Positions 34,484 through 43,228 are shown, counted from the first letter of the stretch. The stretch is DNA of 49,170 nucleotides from Clostridia bacterium (GCA_017548045.1 JAFYNR010000028.1:1-49170), one strand, 5' to 3'. Notes: a model not told the origin generated them from the letters alone. Made by a program: numbers and translations.

Positions 34484-34570
34484 CACATTTTAAACCTTTA
34501 CGGTATATGGGTTATACTTGCCGTTCTTGCAATATGTACCGTTGTATCCGTGAAAAAGAATAAGAAATAA
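34484..34570 (+). pseudogene. Possible remnant of a membrane protein C-terminus
   Basis: A short frame from just after a TGA at 34481 ends at TAA 34568. It reads GIWVILAVLAICTVVSVKKNKK at its end: one hydrophobic helix followed by a lysine-rich tail, the usual C-terminal anchor of a Gram-positive surface protein. No start codon with a ribosome binding site is present. It may be the tail of a deleted gene, or chance. Confidence 0.35.
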
Positions 34571-34584
34571 TTACGGAATTGCTA

Positions 34585-34623
34585 AGCCCCTCCGAACAGC
34601 TTTTTGCTGAGTTCGGAGGGGCT
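34585..34623. terminator. Bidirectional terminator-like hairpin
   Basis: A perfect 13-base GC-rich stem (34585-34597 with 34611-34623) with an inner AGC/GCT extension around TTTTT. It lies between the convergent MFS and GH99-like genes; T runs are poor on both sides. Confidence 0.75.
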
Positions 34624-34628
34624 GCTTA

Positions 34629-35756
34629 TTATTTCCCGAATTCCTCTTTTAAAGCCTCAAGGTAGCCGTAGCCGTAAAGATCGTCAGGCTCAAGATAACT
34701 TGTTTCTGTCCATTCATTCCAGCTGTTTACCGTAATAAACGGTGATTTCATAATACCGTTTTTAATAGAATTATCTGCAAAAGCCTTTATTTTCCTGCAG
34801 GCAAGTGCAAAATTTTCGGGAGTATTATTTTCAATTACGCCGGGAACGAATTTATTGAATCTTACGTTGTTATCCCAGCCGACGGAAATGTTGGGGTAGA
34901 ACGGAACAGGGAGTTTTTCGGATTCCTCAGTGATGGCTTTGATGTAATTATCCGTAACATCATTGAAATCTCCGTCAAGATCTGCAGAACATCCCCAGTT
35001 ATAGCTTGTTACGGAATCGGCACCCAGAAATTCATACATTTCTGCGGATGAAACACCCTTGTTTGTATCATTTTCGTCAAGCCAATTAAATACTCTGTTT
35101 CTCCAGTGAACAAACTGCAGATGAAGCCCCTTGAAGCCTGCATTGACGGTTTTGCGGCGGAAATCCTCAATGGCTTTTTTGCATTTCTCACTCGTACCGA
35201 ATGAACGTATGAAATTATCAATATCGAAAATCATATATACGGGACAGCCGTCAATGCAATAATAGTTTTCCTCTGAAAAATATTTTTCAACAGTTCTGTC
35301 GCAAATATCCGAAAATATTTCGGGAGTTACAACACCGCTCCAGATTACCGTTGAAAGATGGTCATCTGAGTTACGTTTGTCCCAAAGGTGATTTGCGTCG
35401 TGATTTGCCCACATAAGGCAAAATTTCATTTTCTTGTTGTTGGATGCCTTGAGAAAACCGTCGTTAAGGCAGTTTTCGAGGAACGGCCTGTTATCATACC
35501 AGTACCAATCGTAAATAAAAACATTGACACCGTGGGAAACGGCACATTCAATCTGCTTTTCCATAACAGTGCTGTCTGCTTCGTTTTCATAACCCCATAA
35601 GGGTATACGGGGCCAGCGGCAGCCTTTGTATCCACGGTCTGTCATTGCTTTGACCGTTTGCCATTCACCGATTCCTTCAGGCCAGAAAATTCGTGTGCGC
35701 GGTTCATCGCCCGTGTATGAAGGCCATACAAAAGCGGCTATATCATATTTTTTCAT
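34629..35756 (-). CDS. GH99-like / WbsX-family protein
   Basis: A 375-residue TIM-barrel protein like the WbsX/GH99-like group. Diagnostic are the start IAAFVWPSYTGDEP, HGVNVFIYDWYWYDNRPF near 75-92, WANHD near 115 and the C-terminal NSWNEWTETSYLEPD near 341-355, where the glutamate pair probably serves catalysis. True GH99 enzymes are endo-alpha-mannosidases; the WbsX-like group is found both as a glycosidase-like protein and within polysaccharide loci, so specificity is uncertain. No signal peptide. GAGGT precedes the ATG. It diverges from the GH29 fucosidase gene across a 127-base control region. Confidence 0.87.
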   Translation of the reverse strand: MKKYDIAAFVWPSYTGDEPRTRIFWPEGIGEWQTVKAMTDRGYKGCRWPRIPLWGYENEADSTVMEKQIECAVSHGVNVFIYDWYWYDNRPFLENCLNDGFLKASNNKKMKFCLMWANHDANHLWDKRNSDDHLSTVIWSGVVTPEIFSDICDRTVEKYFSEENYYCIDGCPVYMIFDIDNFIRSFGTSEKCKKAIEDFRRKTVNAGFKGLHLQFVHWRNRVFNWLDENDTNKGVSSAEMYEFLGADSVTSYNWGCSADLDGDFNDVTDNYIKAITEESEKLPVPFYPNISVGWDNNVRFNKFVPGVIENNTPENFALACRKIKAFADNSIKNGIMKSPFITVNSWNEWTETSYLEPDDLYGYGYLEALKEEFGK

Positions 35757-35781
35757 TGCTATACCTCACAAATTTTTTATG

Positions 35782-35810
35782 ATTATACCACAGTTTTTCA
35801 ATTTTTTCAA
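35782..35810 (-). promoter_or_regulatory. Promoter of the GH99-like gene
   Basis: Minus-strand TTGAAA (35805-35810), 17 bases, TATAAT (35782-35787). Confidence 0.75.
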
Positions 35811-35831
35811 TTTAGAACAGTTTATCTTTTG

Positions 35832-35860
35832 TTGATTTATTCAATATTGTGTGTTACCAT
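35832..35860 (+). promoter_or_regulatory. Promoter of the GH29 gene
   Basis: TTGATT (35832-35837), 17 bases, TACCAT (35855-35860). The -10 is weak, which would suit regulation. Confidence 0.5.
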
Positions 35861-35868
35861 AAGGTAAC
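35853..35868. promoter_or_regulatory. Palindrome over the GH29 -10 region (operator candidate)
   Basis: GTTACCATAAGGTAAC is a perfect 6+4+6 palindrome covering the -10 element and the likely transcription start, the classic position of a repressor site. The regulator is not in the window. Confidence 0.4.
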
Positions 35869-35883
35869 GAGGGAGGGGATTAA

Positions 35884-37359
35884 ATGACAACCGAAGCCTA
35901 TCTTAAACTGATTGATGATGTTAATGAAAAGGGAAGTTATAAGCCTGATTGGCAGTCGCTTGCAAAGCATAAGGTTCCGGAATGGTATATGCACGATAAA
36001 ATCGGTGTGTTTATTCATTGGGGGATTTACAGCGTGCCTGCATACGGCAATGAATGGTATTCGCGAGGTATGTATGACCGCAATGAGCGTGAATACAGGC
36101 ATCACAGGGAAACCTACGGTGATCAGAGTGTTTTCGGTTACAAGGATTTTATCCCTATGTTTAAGGCTGAAAAATTCAATGCGGCAGAATGGGTATCGCT
36201 TTTCAAAAAGGCGGGTATGAAATACGTTATGCCTGTTGCAGAGCACCATGACGGCTTTGCAATGTATGATACCGGATTCAACCGCTGGAATTCAACCGTG
36301 ATGGGGCCGTGCAGGGACGTTGTGGGTGAGATTAAAGCCGAATGTGAAAAGCAAGGGCTTACCTTCTGTGCATCAACTCACCGTGCAGAGCATTATTTCT
36401 TTATGAATCCCGGAAGGCTTTATGACAGTGATATCAATGATGAGCAATATGCCGATTTTTACGGTCCTGCCGTTTACTGTGAGGAGTTTGACCCTCAGAT
36501 AATTCACGTCACAACCGCTGATACCTATTCAAAGGGCGCAAGCAAGGAATGGCTTGAGGATTGGCTTGTACGCACCTGTGAATTAATTGACAGATATCAG
36601 CCCTCTGTTTTATATTTTGACTGGTGGATTCACAACCATTCGTTCAAGCCTTATCTGAAAAAACTGGCAGCATATTATTATAACCGAGCCGATGAATGGG
36701 GAAAAGAAGTCACCATAAACTACAAGCACGAGGCTTTTCCTCCGTCTGTTGCAACGTTTGACGTTGAAAGGGGAGCGTTGACGGGAATTTCACCTGTTTA
36801 CTGGCAGACGGATACCGCAATAGGCAAGTGCTCCTGGGGATACAGAGCTGATAACGAATATAAATCATCACGTCAGGTAATCTGCGACCTTGTGGATATT
36901 GTTTCCAAAAACGGCAATCTGCTTATTAATATCGGTCCGAAAGCTGACGGCACCATAACCGATGAGGAAACAAGGGTTCTTACCGATATCGGTGAATGGC
37001 TTGAAACCAACGGTGAAGGCATTTACGGCACTACGTACTGGAAGCAGTTCGGAGAAGGCGAGATAAATGCAGAAGAAGGTTTCTTCAAGGACGGCGATGA
37101 GAAGGCATTCACAAACGAAGATTTCAGATTTACTTATAAAGACGGTTATCTTTATGCGTTTCAGATGAGACCCTCAAAAACCGTAAGAATCAAAACTCTG
37201 AGGAGGCATAATCCTCACGATTATCTTATTGAAAGCGTTCGGCTTCTGGGCAGTGATGAGGATGTGGAGTACTCGAGAAACGAAGATGAACTGATTATCA
37301 CAGTGAAACACGAATTCAGAAATGATTTACCGATTTGCTTTAAGATTGAAATAGGATAA
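35884..37359 (+). CDS. GH29 alpha-L-fucosidase
   Basis: A 491-residue retaining alpha-L-fucosidase. The segment KIGVFIHWGIYSVPAYGNEW (about 39-58), AEHHDGFAMYD near 119-129 with FNRWNS after it, and LYFDWW (243-248) with Asp246 as the probable nucleophile are strong GH29 signatures. INIGPKADGTI near 351-361 closes the barrel, and a C-terminal beta-sandwich follows. No signal peptide, so it acts on imported fucosides in the cytosol. GGAGG precedes the ATG. It sits between the GH99-like gene and a GPH symporter gene, each on the other strand. Fucose-capped host glycans are the obvious source. Confidence 0.95.
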   Translation: MTTEAYLKLIDDVNEKGSYKPDWQSLAKHKVPEWYMHDKIGVFIHWGIYSVPAYGNEWYSRGMYDRNEREYRHHRETYGDQSVFGYKDFIPMFKAEKFNAAEWVSLFKKAGMKYVMPVAEHHDGFAMYDTGFNRWNSTVMGPCRDVVGEIKAECEKQGLTFCASTHRAEHYFFMNPGRLYDSDINDEQYADFYGPAVYCEEFDPQIIHVTTADTYSKGASKEWLEDWLVRTCELIDRYQPSVLYFDWWIHNHSFKPYLKKLAAYYYNRADEWGKEVTINYKHEAFPPSVATFDVERGALTGISPVYWQTDTAIGKCSWGYRADNEYKSSRQVICDLVDIVSKNGNLLINIGPKADGTITDEETRVLTDIGEWLETNGEGIYGTTYWKQFGEGEINAEEGFFKDGDEKAFTNEDFRFTYKDGYLYAFQMRPSKTVRIKTLRRHNPHDYLIESVRLLGSDEDVEYSRNEDELIITVKHEFRNDLPICFKIEIG

Positions 37360-37392
37360 AAAAACCGAGGCTCTAAGGCCTCGGTTTTTTTA
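37358..37392. terminator. Bidirectional terminator
   Basis: ACCGAGGC-TCTAAG-GCCTCGGT flanked by six A bases and seven T bases; it overlaps the stop codons of both convergent genes. Confidence 0.9.
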
Positions 37393-38844
37393 ATATTTTC
37401 TTGAAAGAAGTTTATCTGCCTCGTCTTTTGAAATCTTACCCACGTTGCAGTCTGCCATAATCTGAACATCTTTATCGTTGAGTTTATAGAAACTCCAGAT
37501 GATTAAAGCGATAACAAGACCGATGATGGGCACGATATTGTAGGTGAACCAGAGTCCGTCAAGAGCTTCGCTTGTCTGCTGTGAAATGGCGTTTATGGCT
37601 TCAAGGTCAGCGAAGTTGCTTACTTCCTGCTTTATGCCGTTGATTTCAAACTCTGTTTTGAAGCCGAAAATACCGAGAAGGGCAAGACCCAGTGAACCGG
37701 AAATTGCGGCGGCAAGCTTAACCGCAAAGGTCTGTATTGCAAAGGTAATACCTTTTGCTTCCGTGCCTGTTGTATACTGACCGTATTCAGCGCAGTCGGG
37801 TGTGAACGTGAACGAAAGAACACCGACAATACCGAGAGGAATTGATCGAAGCATAAATGTGATAACGAAAAGAATGAAGCTGTTTCTTGTAGGAATAATG
37901 AGGAAGGAAAGTATAACGGTTGCGATTGCACTGATTGCAAAAAGCTTGGTTTTATCCATTTTTCTGATGATTTTGGGTACAAGAAGCGCCATAATAAGCT
38001 GAGGCACAGCGGCAACGGTACCTGTGATAAGGGATGCAAGGGAGTTTTCGTAGATGTAGTATGCCGTGATCATATGCAGAGCATTGTAGGTCTGCGCGCC
38101 GGAATAGAAAATATAACCGATGTAGTAAATCAGAAGATATTTGTTGCTCACTACGTAGCGGAGCATTTTTCTGACGGTAAACTGTTCTTCGTCGGTTGAT
38201 TTGTTTCTTTCCTGACAGTATTTACATACAGGGAACATAGTTGCCATAGCCACGATTGCAACGATAATTGAAACAGAACCGTAGCCGAGACCGACGTATT
38301 CGCTGATAAGAACGGATACGAGAACAGTGGTAAGTGCTGAGCCTACACCACCGGTTATACCTTTAAGTGAAAGAATAGTATTTCTTTCTTCAATATTACT
38401 TGTCATTGCAGTGATAATACCGAATGCGGGAACGTCACAAATTGTATATGCCGTATCCCAGATGATATATGCCAGTGCAAACCAGATGAGCTTGACTGTT
38501 TCGCTTGCGGCAGTAGGTATTACAAATATCGCAACAGTTGCAACAGGAGTAACGGCACAGGCAATTTTAAGCCAAGGAATATACTTCTGATCACTTCTGA
38601 ATTTTATTTTATCAAAAATAACACCGAATATAGCATCGTTAACGGCATCCCATACCTTAACTGCCAGCATAACCGCCGCAGATTTGACAGGGTTTATTCC
38701 GATAAGAAGAAGAAATACGCTGAGATAGCCTGCTATCATATTGTAAATCATATTCTGACCGAAGAAATAAGTGTAATAGCTCTTTCTTTCGGCTTTATTT
38801 GTCTGCCACAAAGGATTCTGAGGCTTTGACTGCTTTTTGTTCAT
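37390..38844 (-). CDS. GPH-family sugar:cation symporter
   Basis: A 484-residue, about 12-span symporter related to MelB/XynP. DAVNDAIFGVIFDKIKFRSD after the second span and the DVPAFGIITAMTSNIEERNTILS loop are the family hallmarks. In MelB the equivalent aspartates bind cation and sugar. A cytosolic tail ends in KDEADKLLSRKY. I chose ATG 38844, which has AGGAG 8 bases upstream, over an upstream GTG/ATG-like start at 38865. Only 29 bases separate it from the coiled-coil gene, with no terminator, so it is probably transcribed from the promoter at 40167. It probably supplies the GH29 or GH99-like enzymes with oligosaccharide. Confidence 0.9.
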   Translation of the reverse strand: MNKKQSKPQNPLWQTNKAERKSYYTYFFGQNMIYNMIAGYLSVFLLLIGINPVKSAAVMLAVKVWDAVNDAIFGVIFDKIKFRSDQKYIPWLKIACAVTPVATVAIFVIPTAASETVKLIWFALAYIIWDTAYTICDVPAFGIITAMTSNIEERNTILSLKGITGGVGSALTTVLVSVLISEYVGLGYGSVSIIVAIVAMATMFPVCKYCQERNKSTDEEQFTVRKMLRYVVSNKYLLIYYIGYIFYSGAQTYNALHMITAYYIYENSLASLITGTVAAVPQLIMALLVPKIIRKMDKTKLFAISAIATVILSFLIIPTRNSFILFVITFMLRSIPLGIVGVLSFTFTPDCAEYGQYTTGTEAKGITFAIQTFAVKLAAAISGSLGLALLGIFGFKTEFEINGIKQEVSNFADLEAINAISQQTSEALDGLWFTYNIVPIIGLVIALIIWSFYKLNDKDVQIMADCNVGKISKDEADKLLSRKY

Positions 38845-38873
38845 AAAATATCTCCTATCATACATTTAGAACA

Positions 38874-40127
38874 TTATTTTTTTACACGGAAATATGCTTT
38901 ACGGTTTTGCTCAACTCTTTCCAGTTGCACAGAAATCATTTGTTTTATCAATGAAGAAATATGTTGATTAGATAAATCAATTGCAACAGGAATTTCTCGT
39001 TGAATATCTTCTGTTGTATATAATCTGTCAGGTTCCATTCCGGCACAAATTGCTTTTTTTATCGCATCATTTGAACATTGCAGTGCAGCAATTGATGCGG
39101 GTTTACGAGGAGGCTCAGGCATTTTGTAAGAATCCATTATTTTTCGACGGATAGAATGACTTTTCCATGATGCGGTCTCAGCGGCCCGAGCCATATCAGA
39201 GTCAAAATTTTCTTTCGCACGGTTTATAGCTTTGATTGCCTCTTTTCGGATTCTTTCAGATTCATCAATTATTTCCTGCTGTGTGATACGCAAAGAGAAT
39301 TGTAAGAACTTTGAATTCCTGATTTTTTCCTGTGCTTCAGCAATTTTTTGTTCAGCCTCTTGCTTTATCATTGTTTGTGAAGATATAACTTTATCATATT
39401 CCCTTTTTGCCTTCGTTTCCAAACTATGCTGAACACTGTAAATCTCTTTTTCTATTTCTTCGTTTCGTCGTATCTCTGCTTCTGCAAGTTCTTCTCGCCA
39501 ACGCTTTCCTGCTTTGAGATATTCCGCTTCTTCATCTGTCAGTTCAAAACTCTGCCTGGAATTTGCAATGTTGAAATTTTTAATAAATTCAGATGAAGCG
39601 GTTCTTGATGAAACAGGAGTGGTGGTTGTATCCGACATATTATTGGTTTGTGAAGAATCAATCCAATCAATCCAGGTTTCGTTCTTTGTTTCCCAATAAC
39701 TCTGAATCATTTTACATTCTGTTTTGGGGATATATCTGCCGTTGGCCACATTTCCTAAATCACGGCTGTTAAATGATGCAGTAAAATTAACTTCGATTTC
39801 AGATTCACTGTTAAGCCACTTGATGAAATCAGCGACTTTTTCAACAGAGGACTGCGACGGTTGCTGATTCAGAAGTGGTTTGCATTCTTCATCCACCATA
39901 CAGACAAGAGTCTGCAATGTTGCGAAGAGTTTATCGCATATGCGACGCGATTCAGCAGCAACATCAACAACCTGTTTTGTTGCTGTTCCGCCAAATAAGT
40001 TTATAGGTTTATCTGCTGTTGCCTGAACTCTTTCTTTCTCATAATCAAAATCATCCAAAGCTTTTTCGGCTTTCTTTTTATAAATTTCAACAATTTTGTC
40101 CATATTATTTGAAACAGGGTTGACCAT
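38874..40127 (-). CDS. Coiled-coil protein with winged-helix-like C-terminus; function unknown
   Basis: I do not recognise a named family. The 417-residue product has no signal peptide or membrane span. Residues 1-110 are mixed and include a TATKQVVDVAAESRRICDKL helix; 165-190 is a Ser/Thr-rich linker; 200-330 is a long charged helix (alternating Glu/Lys/Ala/Arg) with coiled-coil character; and the last 75 residues, beginning SIAALQCSNDAIKKAICAGM, contain YTTEDIQREI and LSNQHISSLIKQM, which look like a small helix-turn-helix or winged-helix fold ending in KAYFRVKK. The long gap (11 bases) between GGA and the ATG is unusual. It is upstream of a GPH symporter and next to a tRNA-Ala fragment, and its codon use looks more A/T-rich than the sugar genes, which could mean recent acquisition. 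Confidence 0.8.
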   Translation of the reverse strand: MVNPVSNNMDKIVEIYKKKAEKALDDFDYEKERVQATADKPINLFGGTATKQVVDVAAESRRICDKLFATLQTLVCMVDEECKPLLNQQPSQSSVEKVADFIKWLNSESEIEVNFTASFNSRDLGNVANGRYIPKTECKMIQSYWETKNETWIDWIDSSQTNNMSDTTTTPVSSRTASSEFIKNFNIANSRQSFELTDEEAEYLKAGKRWREELAEAEIRRNEEIEKEIYSVQHSLETKAKREYDKVISSQTMIKQEAEQKIAEAQEKIRNSKFLQFSLRITQQEIIDESERIRKEAIKAINRAKENFDSDMARAAETASWKSHSIRRKIMDSYKMPEPPRKPASIAALQCSNDAIKKAICAGMEPDRLYTTEDIQREIPVAIDLSNQHISSLIKQMISVQLERVEQNRKAYFRVKK

Positions 40128-40166
40128 AAAATACTACATCCTTTCCAAATTAAACATTTTTTAATT

Positions 40167-40195
40167 AGTATACCACAGACGATTTGAAAATTCAA
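40167..40195 (-). promoter_or_regulatory. Promoter of the coiled-coil/GPH unit
   Basis: Minus-strand TTGAAT (40190-40195), 17 bases, TATACT (40167-40172). Confidence 0.7.
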
Positions 40196-40247
40196 CAAAT
40201 CATCGGTTCGATTTGGGCAGAATATATACAGCATACCTTACAGAAAC

Positions 40248-40277
40248 ACAAAAGACAGTCCGAAGACTGTCTTTTGT
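40248..40277 (-). terminator. Terminator-like hairpin after the tRNA-Ala fragment
   Basis: A perfect 13-base stem (40248-40260 with 40265-40277) with loop CGAA (UUCG on the minus strand), joining the CCA end of the tRNA fragment. It looks like the former terminator of the tRNA gene. Confidence 0.7.
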
Positions 40278-40336
40278 GGTGGAGACGGAGAGGATCGAAC
40301 TCTTGACCTCTTGAATGCCATTCAAGTGCTCTCCCA
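40277..40336 (-). pseudogene. tRNA-Ala 3' fragment (60 bases)
   Basis: Matches the intact tRNA-Ala at 43119-43178 in 59 of 60 positions, in the same orientation, from the CCA end through the T arm and anticodon arm (GGC) to the middle of the D arm. The 5' acceptor strand and half of the D arm are missing, and unrelated sequence begins abruptly at 40337. It cannot fold into a working tRNA. Its nature as a 3' fragment is what integration at a tRNA gene, or recombination between tRNA copies, leaves behind. Confidence 0.85.
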
Positions 40337-40391
40337 ACAAACGCAAAAACGCACCCTGTTTTCATAACAAATTATACATTGTCTTTTTTGC

Positions 40392-40420
40392 TTGAATTCT
40401 TCGTCTGCAGACAGTATAAT
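40392..40420 (+). promoter_or_regulatory. Promoter of the GH116 gene
   Basis: TTGAAT (40392-40397), 17 bases, TATAAT (40415-40420), 28 bases before the start codon. Confidence 0.8.
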
Positions 40421-40448
40421 ATTATTAATCAGAATTGGGAGTGATATT

Positions 40449-42911
40449 ATGGCAAAGATTACAACCGTAAAAACACACGCAAGCGGTATCGCTTTGGGCG
40501 GAATCGGTGCAGGCAGTGTTGAGCTTCTGCCCGATGGTGAGTTTCACTTCTGGCAGGTTGCCAATCCGCCGAGGGTTACACGTGTGTGCTTCGAGGATAA
40601 GGTTGACGACGGTGAAGGCAGTACGGGTGCACTTTCTTTTTATGTGCGTGAAAAGACGGGTGACAACGCTCCTGTTGTCAGAAAGCTCGGTATGAAAACC
40701 GATGCCGATGATTTTTCTTACAGAATGTTTGCGTGGAATAAGTCTGTTGAAAAAATTGATTTTGACGGTAGATTCCCGATGTGTGACCTCGATTATACCG
40801 ACAGTGCTCTTTCCTGCAGGCTTAGTCTTCGTGCGGTTTCTCCCTTTGTTCCCTTTAATTCCGATATTTCATCCACTCCCGGCTTTTATATGGATTTCAC
40901 AGCGGAAAATCCCACGGATAATGATATTGAAATAAGCCTTTTGGGTACGCTTGTGCCCGATTTTTCCAATAAAGATGAGGGTAACATAAACTCACTTCAT
41001 ACCTCTGATAACGGTTGTGCCGTACATATTGAGCCTGTGAGAAAATCAGAGTCTCCCTGCTGCGGAGACGTATGTCTTTCGGTAAACGGTGACGGTGAAA
41101 AATCCTATATTACTGCCGATTACTACCGCTTTATGAAGGAATTTATAGCTGATTCAAAATTGGGTGTAACTCAGGAATCTGTTTTGTTCGGTTTCAGAAA
41201 AAACGGAAATCTTCCGAATACCGAAATCGGAACAAAGCCGGAGCCCTTGCCGCAGGATTTAGCTTCATTGACTGATGCTGAGCTTGATGAATTATGCGAG
41301 AAATTCAAAAAATATCCTTATGTTGCTTCGATCCTCAGCCGTATTTTATACTGCAAACCTGATTTTCTTGATTCGAGAGAGAATAAAATCTTTTTCCTTG
41401 ATAATTGCTACAACCGCAATGAAAGAAGGGGAGAGGATTTCGGCGGATGTGCCCTTTGCTCCAAGGTGACTCTCAAACCCGGTGAAAAGAAAAGCATTCG
41501 TTTTATACTCAGCTGGTATTTTCCTAATCTTACTTCAAAAGATAATGAAATACTCGGTCATTACTATGAGAATCTTTATGAAAGTTCACTGGATGTCAAC
41601 AGATTCCTTGAACGTAACCATAACAGCATTTTCAAAGCCGCCGTTTCGTTCTCCGAGCTGTTATATTCGACGGATTTACCCTTGATTTATCCCGATGCCT
41701 GGTCATCAAATCTTTCACCTTTGATAAAATGCTCCGTTTATCTCAAAAACGGCAAATTCGGTCTGTGGGAGGGTCTCGGCTACTGCGGACTTCACACTAC
41801 CGATATAACCTACCACGCATCATTTTCGCTTATCAGCCTTTTTCCTGACTTGCAGAAAAAGCAGATGAAAATGGGTGCGGAATTTCAGAGAGAAGACGGA
41901 AGAACACATCACTCCTTCAAGCCCGATATGAAATGTTCCGACAATGGTTATGACCGTGTTGATCTCAATATGCAGTTTGTATTGATGGTGCTTCGTGATT
42001 ACCTCTTTACGGGTGATAAGGATTATCTTTTATCTCTCTGGGACAATGTAAAGAAAGCTATGGATTCAACGGAATTGCTTGACACGGATAAAGACGGCTT
42101 GCCCGATTACGGTACAAAGCGTAACACCTACGATGCATGGAATTTTTCGGGAACACCCGTATATATTTCTGTTTTATGGTTAGCTTCACTTAAGGCTGCA
42201 ATAATAATTGCAGACATCGTCGGCGATAAATCATACTCCGAACAATGGAACAGCATATTGCTCAACGGTAAAAATGCCCTTGAAAAAAAGCTATGGAACG
42301 GAGTATATTATAACCTCTGGAGAAATAACGGCGAAACCGATGAATCGCTTATGACAGACCAGCTTGACGGCGAATGGTTCCTGCGGATGATGGGCCTGGA
42401 CGGCAATATTCCCGATGAAAGAGTACGTTCGGTAATCAGATTTATTTTTGAAAATAATTTTGACAATGAGCAGGGTCTTGTTAATGCTACCGTACCTGAA
42501 AACAGGTGGACAAGTATCGATACATACAACAACTGTCAGACCATTGCGGTTTGGACGGGTATTGGCTACGCCTTCTCCGCCCTTGCCCTTTCCGTAGGAG
42601 AAACCGAAATATCTGACACCGTAGTTGAATCAATTCACAGTAATCAGTTTAGACTCGGTCATTTCTGGGACCATTGGGAATGCGGACACCACTATACAAG
42701 ACCTATGTCAAGCTGGAGCACACTTATAGCCGTATCCGGACTTAAAATTGATCGTAAGAACAAAAAACTGAGTTTTAACCCTACGTATAAAAACATTACC
42801 ATCCCCCTTATAATGCCCGACGTGCTTGCAAAAGTCACTTTAACTGACGGTAAACCCTATATTGAATGTATTCAGGGTAATCTTGATGAATGGGAAGTAA
42901 TTGTCAGATAA
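40449..42911 (+). CDS. GH116-family beta-glycosidase
   Basis: An 820-residue enzyme of the GH116 family (relatives of human GBA2 and of bacterial beta-glucosidases/xylosidases). ALGGIGAGSVELLPDGEFHFWQ (about 15-36) starts the N-terminal sandwich domain. In the (alpha/alpha)6 barrel, LWEGLGY holds Glu441, the likely nucleophile, and NTYDAW holds Asp562, the likely acid/base. DKDGLPDYG, DQLDGEWF and the late GHHYTRPMSSWS are further family marks. ATG 40449 has GGGAG 7 bases upstream; the upstream in-frame region is the promoter. No signal peptide, so the enzyme is cytosolic. The gene alone occupies the segment between the tRNA-Ala fragment and the intact tRNA-Ala. Sugar preference (glucose, xylose or N-acetylglucosamine) cannot be read from sequence. 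Confidence 0.92.
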   Translation: MAKITTVKTHASGIALGGIGAGSVELLPDGEFHFWQVANPPRVTRVCFEDKVDDGEGSTGALSFYVREKTGDNAPVVRKLGMKTDADDFSYRMFAWNKSVEKIDFDGRFPMCDLDYTDSALSCRLSLRAVSPFVPFNSDISSTPGFYMDFTAENPTDNDIEISLLGTLVPDFSNKDEGNINSLHTSDNGCAVHIEPVRKSESPCCGDVCLSVNGDGEKSYITADYYRFMKEFIADSKLGVTQESVLFGFRKNGNLPNTEIGTKPEPLPQDLASLTDAELDELCEKFKKYPYVASILSRILYCKPDFLDSRENKIFFLDNCYNRNERRGEDFGGCALCSKVTLKPGEKKSIRFILSWYFPNLTSKDNEILGHYYENLYESSLDVNRFLERNHNSIFKAAVSFSELLYSTDLPLIYPDAWSSNLSPLIKCSVYLKNGKFGLWEGLGYCGLHTTDITYHASFSLISLFPDLQKKQMKMGAEFQREDGRTHHSFKPDMKCSDNGYDRVDLNMQFVLMVLRDYLFTGDKDYLLSLWDNVKKAMDSTELLDTDKDGLPDYGTKRNTYDAWNFSGTPVYISVLWLASLKAAIIIADIVGDKSYSEQWNSILLNGKNALEKKLWNGVYYNLWRNNGETDESLMTDQLDGEWFLRMMGLDGNIPDERVRSVIRFIFENNFDNEQGLVNATVPENRWTSIDTYNNCQTIAVWTGIGYAFSALALSVGETEISDTVVESIHSNQFRLGHFWDHWECGHHYTRPMSSWSTLIAVSGLKIDRKNKKLSFNPTYKNITIPLIMPDVLAKVTLTDGKPYIECIQGNLDEWEVIVR

Positions 42912-42939
42912 ACAATTTAACATAATAACTGTTTTATAA

Positions 42940-42990
42940 AAACTCAGGCGTAGCAGAAATGAAATTCCGTTGCACCTGAGTTTATCTTTT
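42940..42990 (+). terminator. Terminator of the GH116 gene
   Basis: AAACTCAGG (42940-42948) pairs with CCTGAGTTT (42975-42983), with a bulged inner stem; TATCTTTTTATT follows. Confidence 0.7.
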
Positions 42991-43066
42991 TATTATGCTT
43001 AACTCTTAATCTCATTATGTCATATTAGTATTTATATTTCAACCGAGGGAAAAGTATTCACCAAAA

Positions 43067-43092
43067 TAAAAAACACCCACCTTAAAAGCGGG
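43067..43092 (-). terminator. Terminator of tRNA-Ala
   Basis: On the minus strand CCCGC-TTTTAAG-GTGGG followed by TGTTTTTT, about 27 bases after the tRNA 3' end. Confidence 0.55.
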
Positions 43093-43105
43093 CAAAAAAA
43101 TAATC

Positions 43106-43214
<109 letters not shown>

Positions 43215-43228
43215 AATTTATTGCTCAA

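Noticed and set aside
35810-38873. Ten-base match ATTTAGAACA at 35810-35819 and 38864-38873, upstream of the GH99-like and GPH genes
   Set aside because: A single A/T-rich ten-base match between two regions is easily due to chance and has no symmetry.
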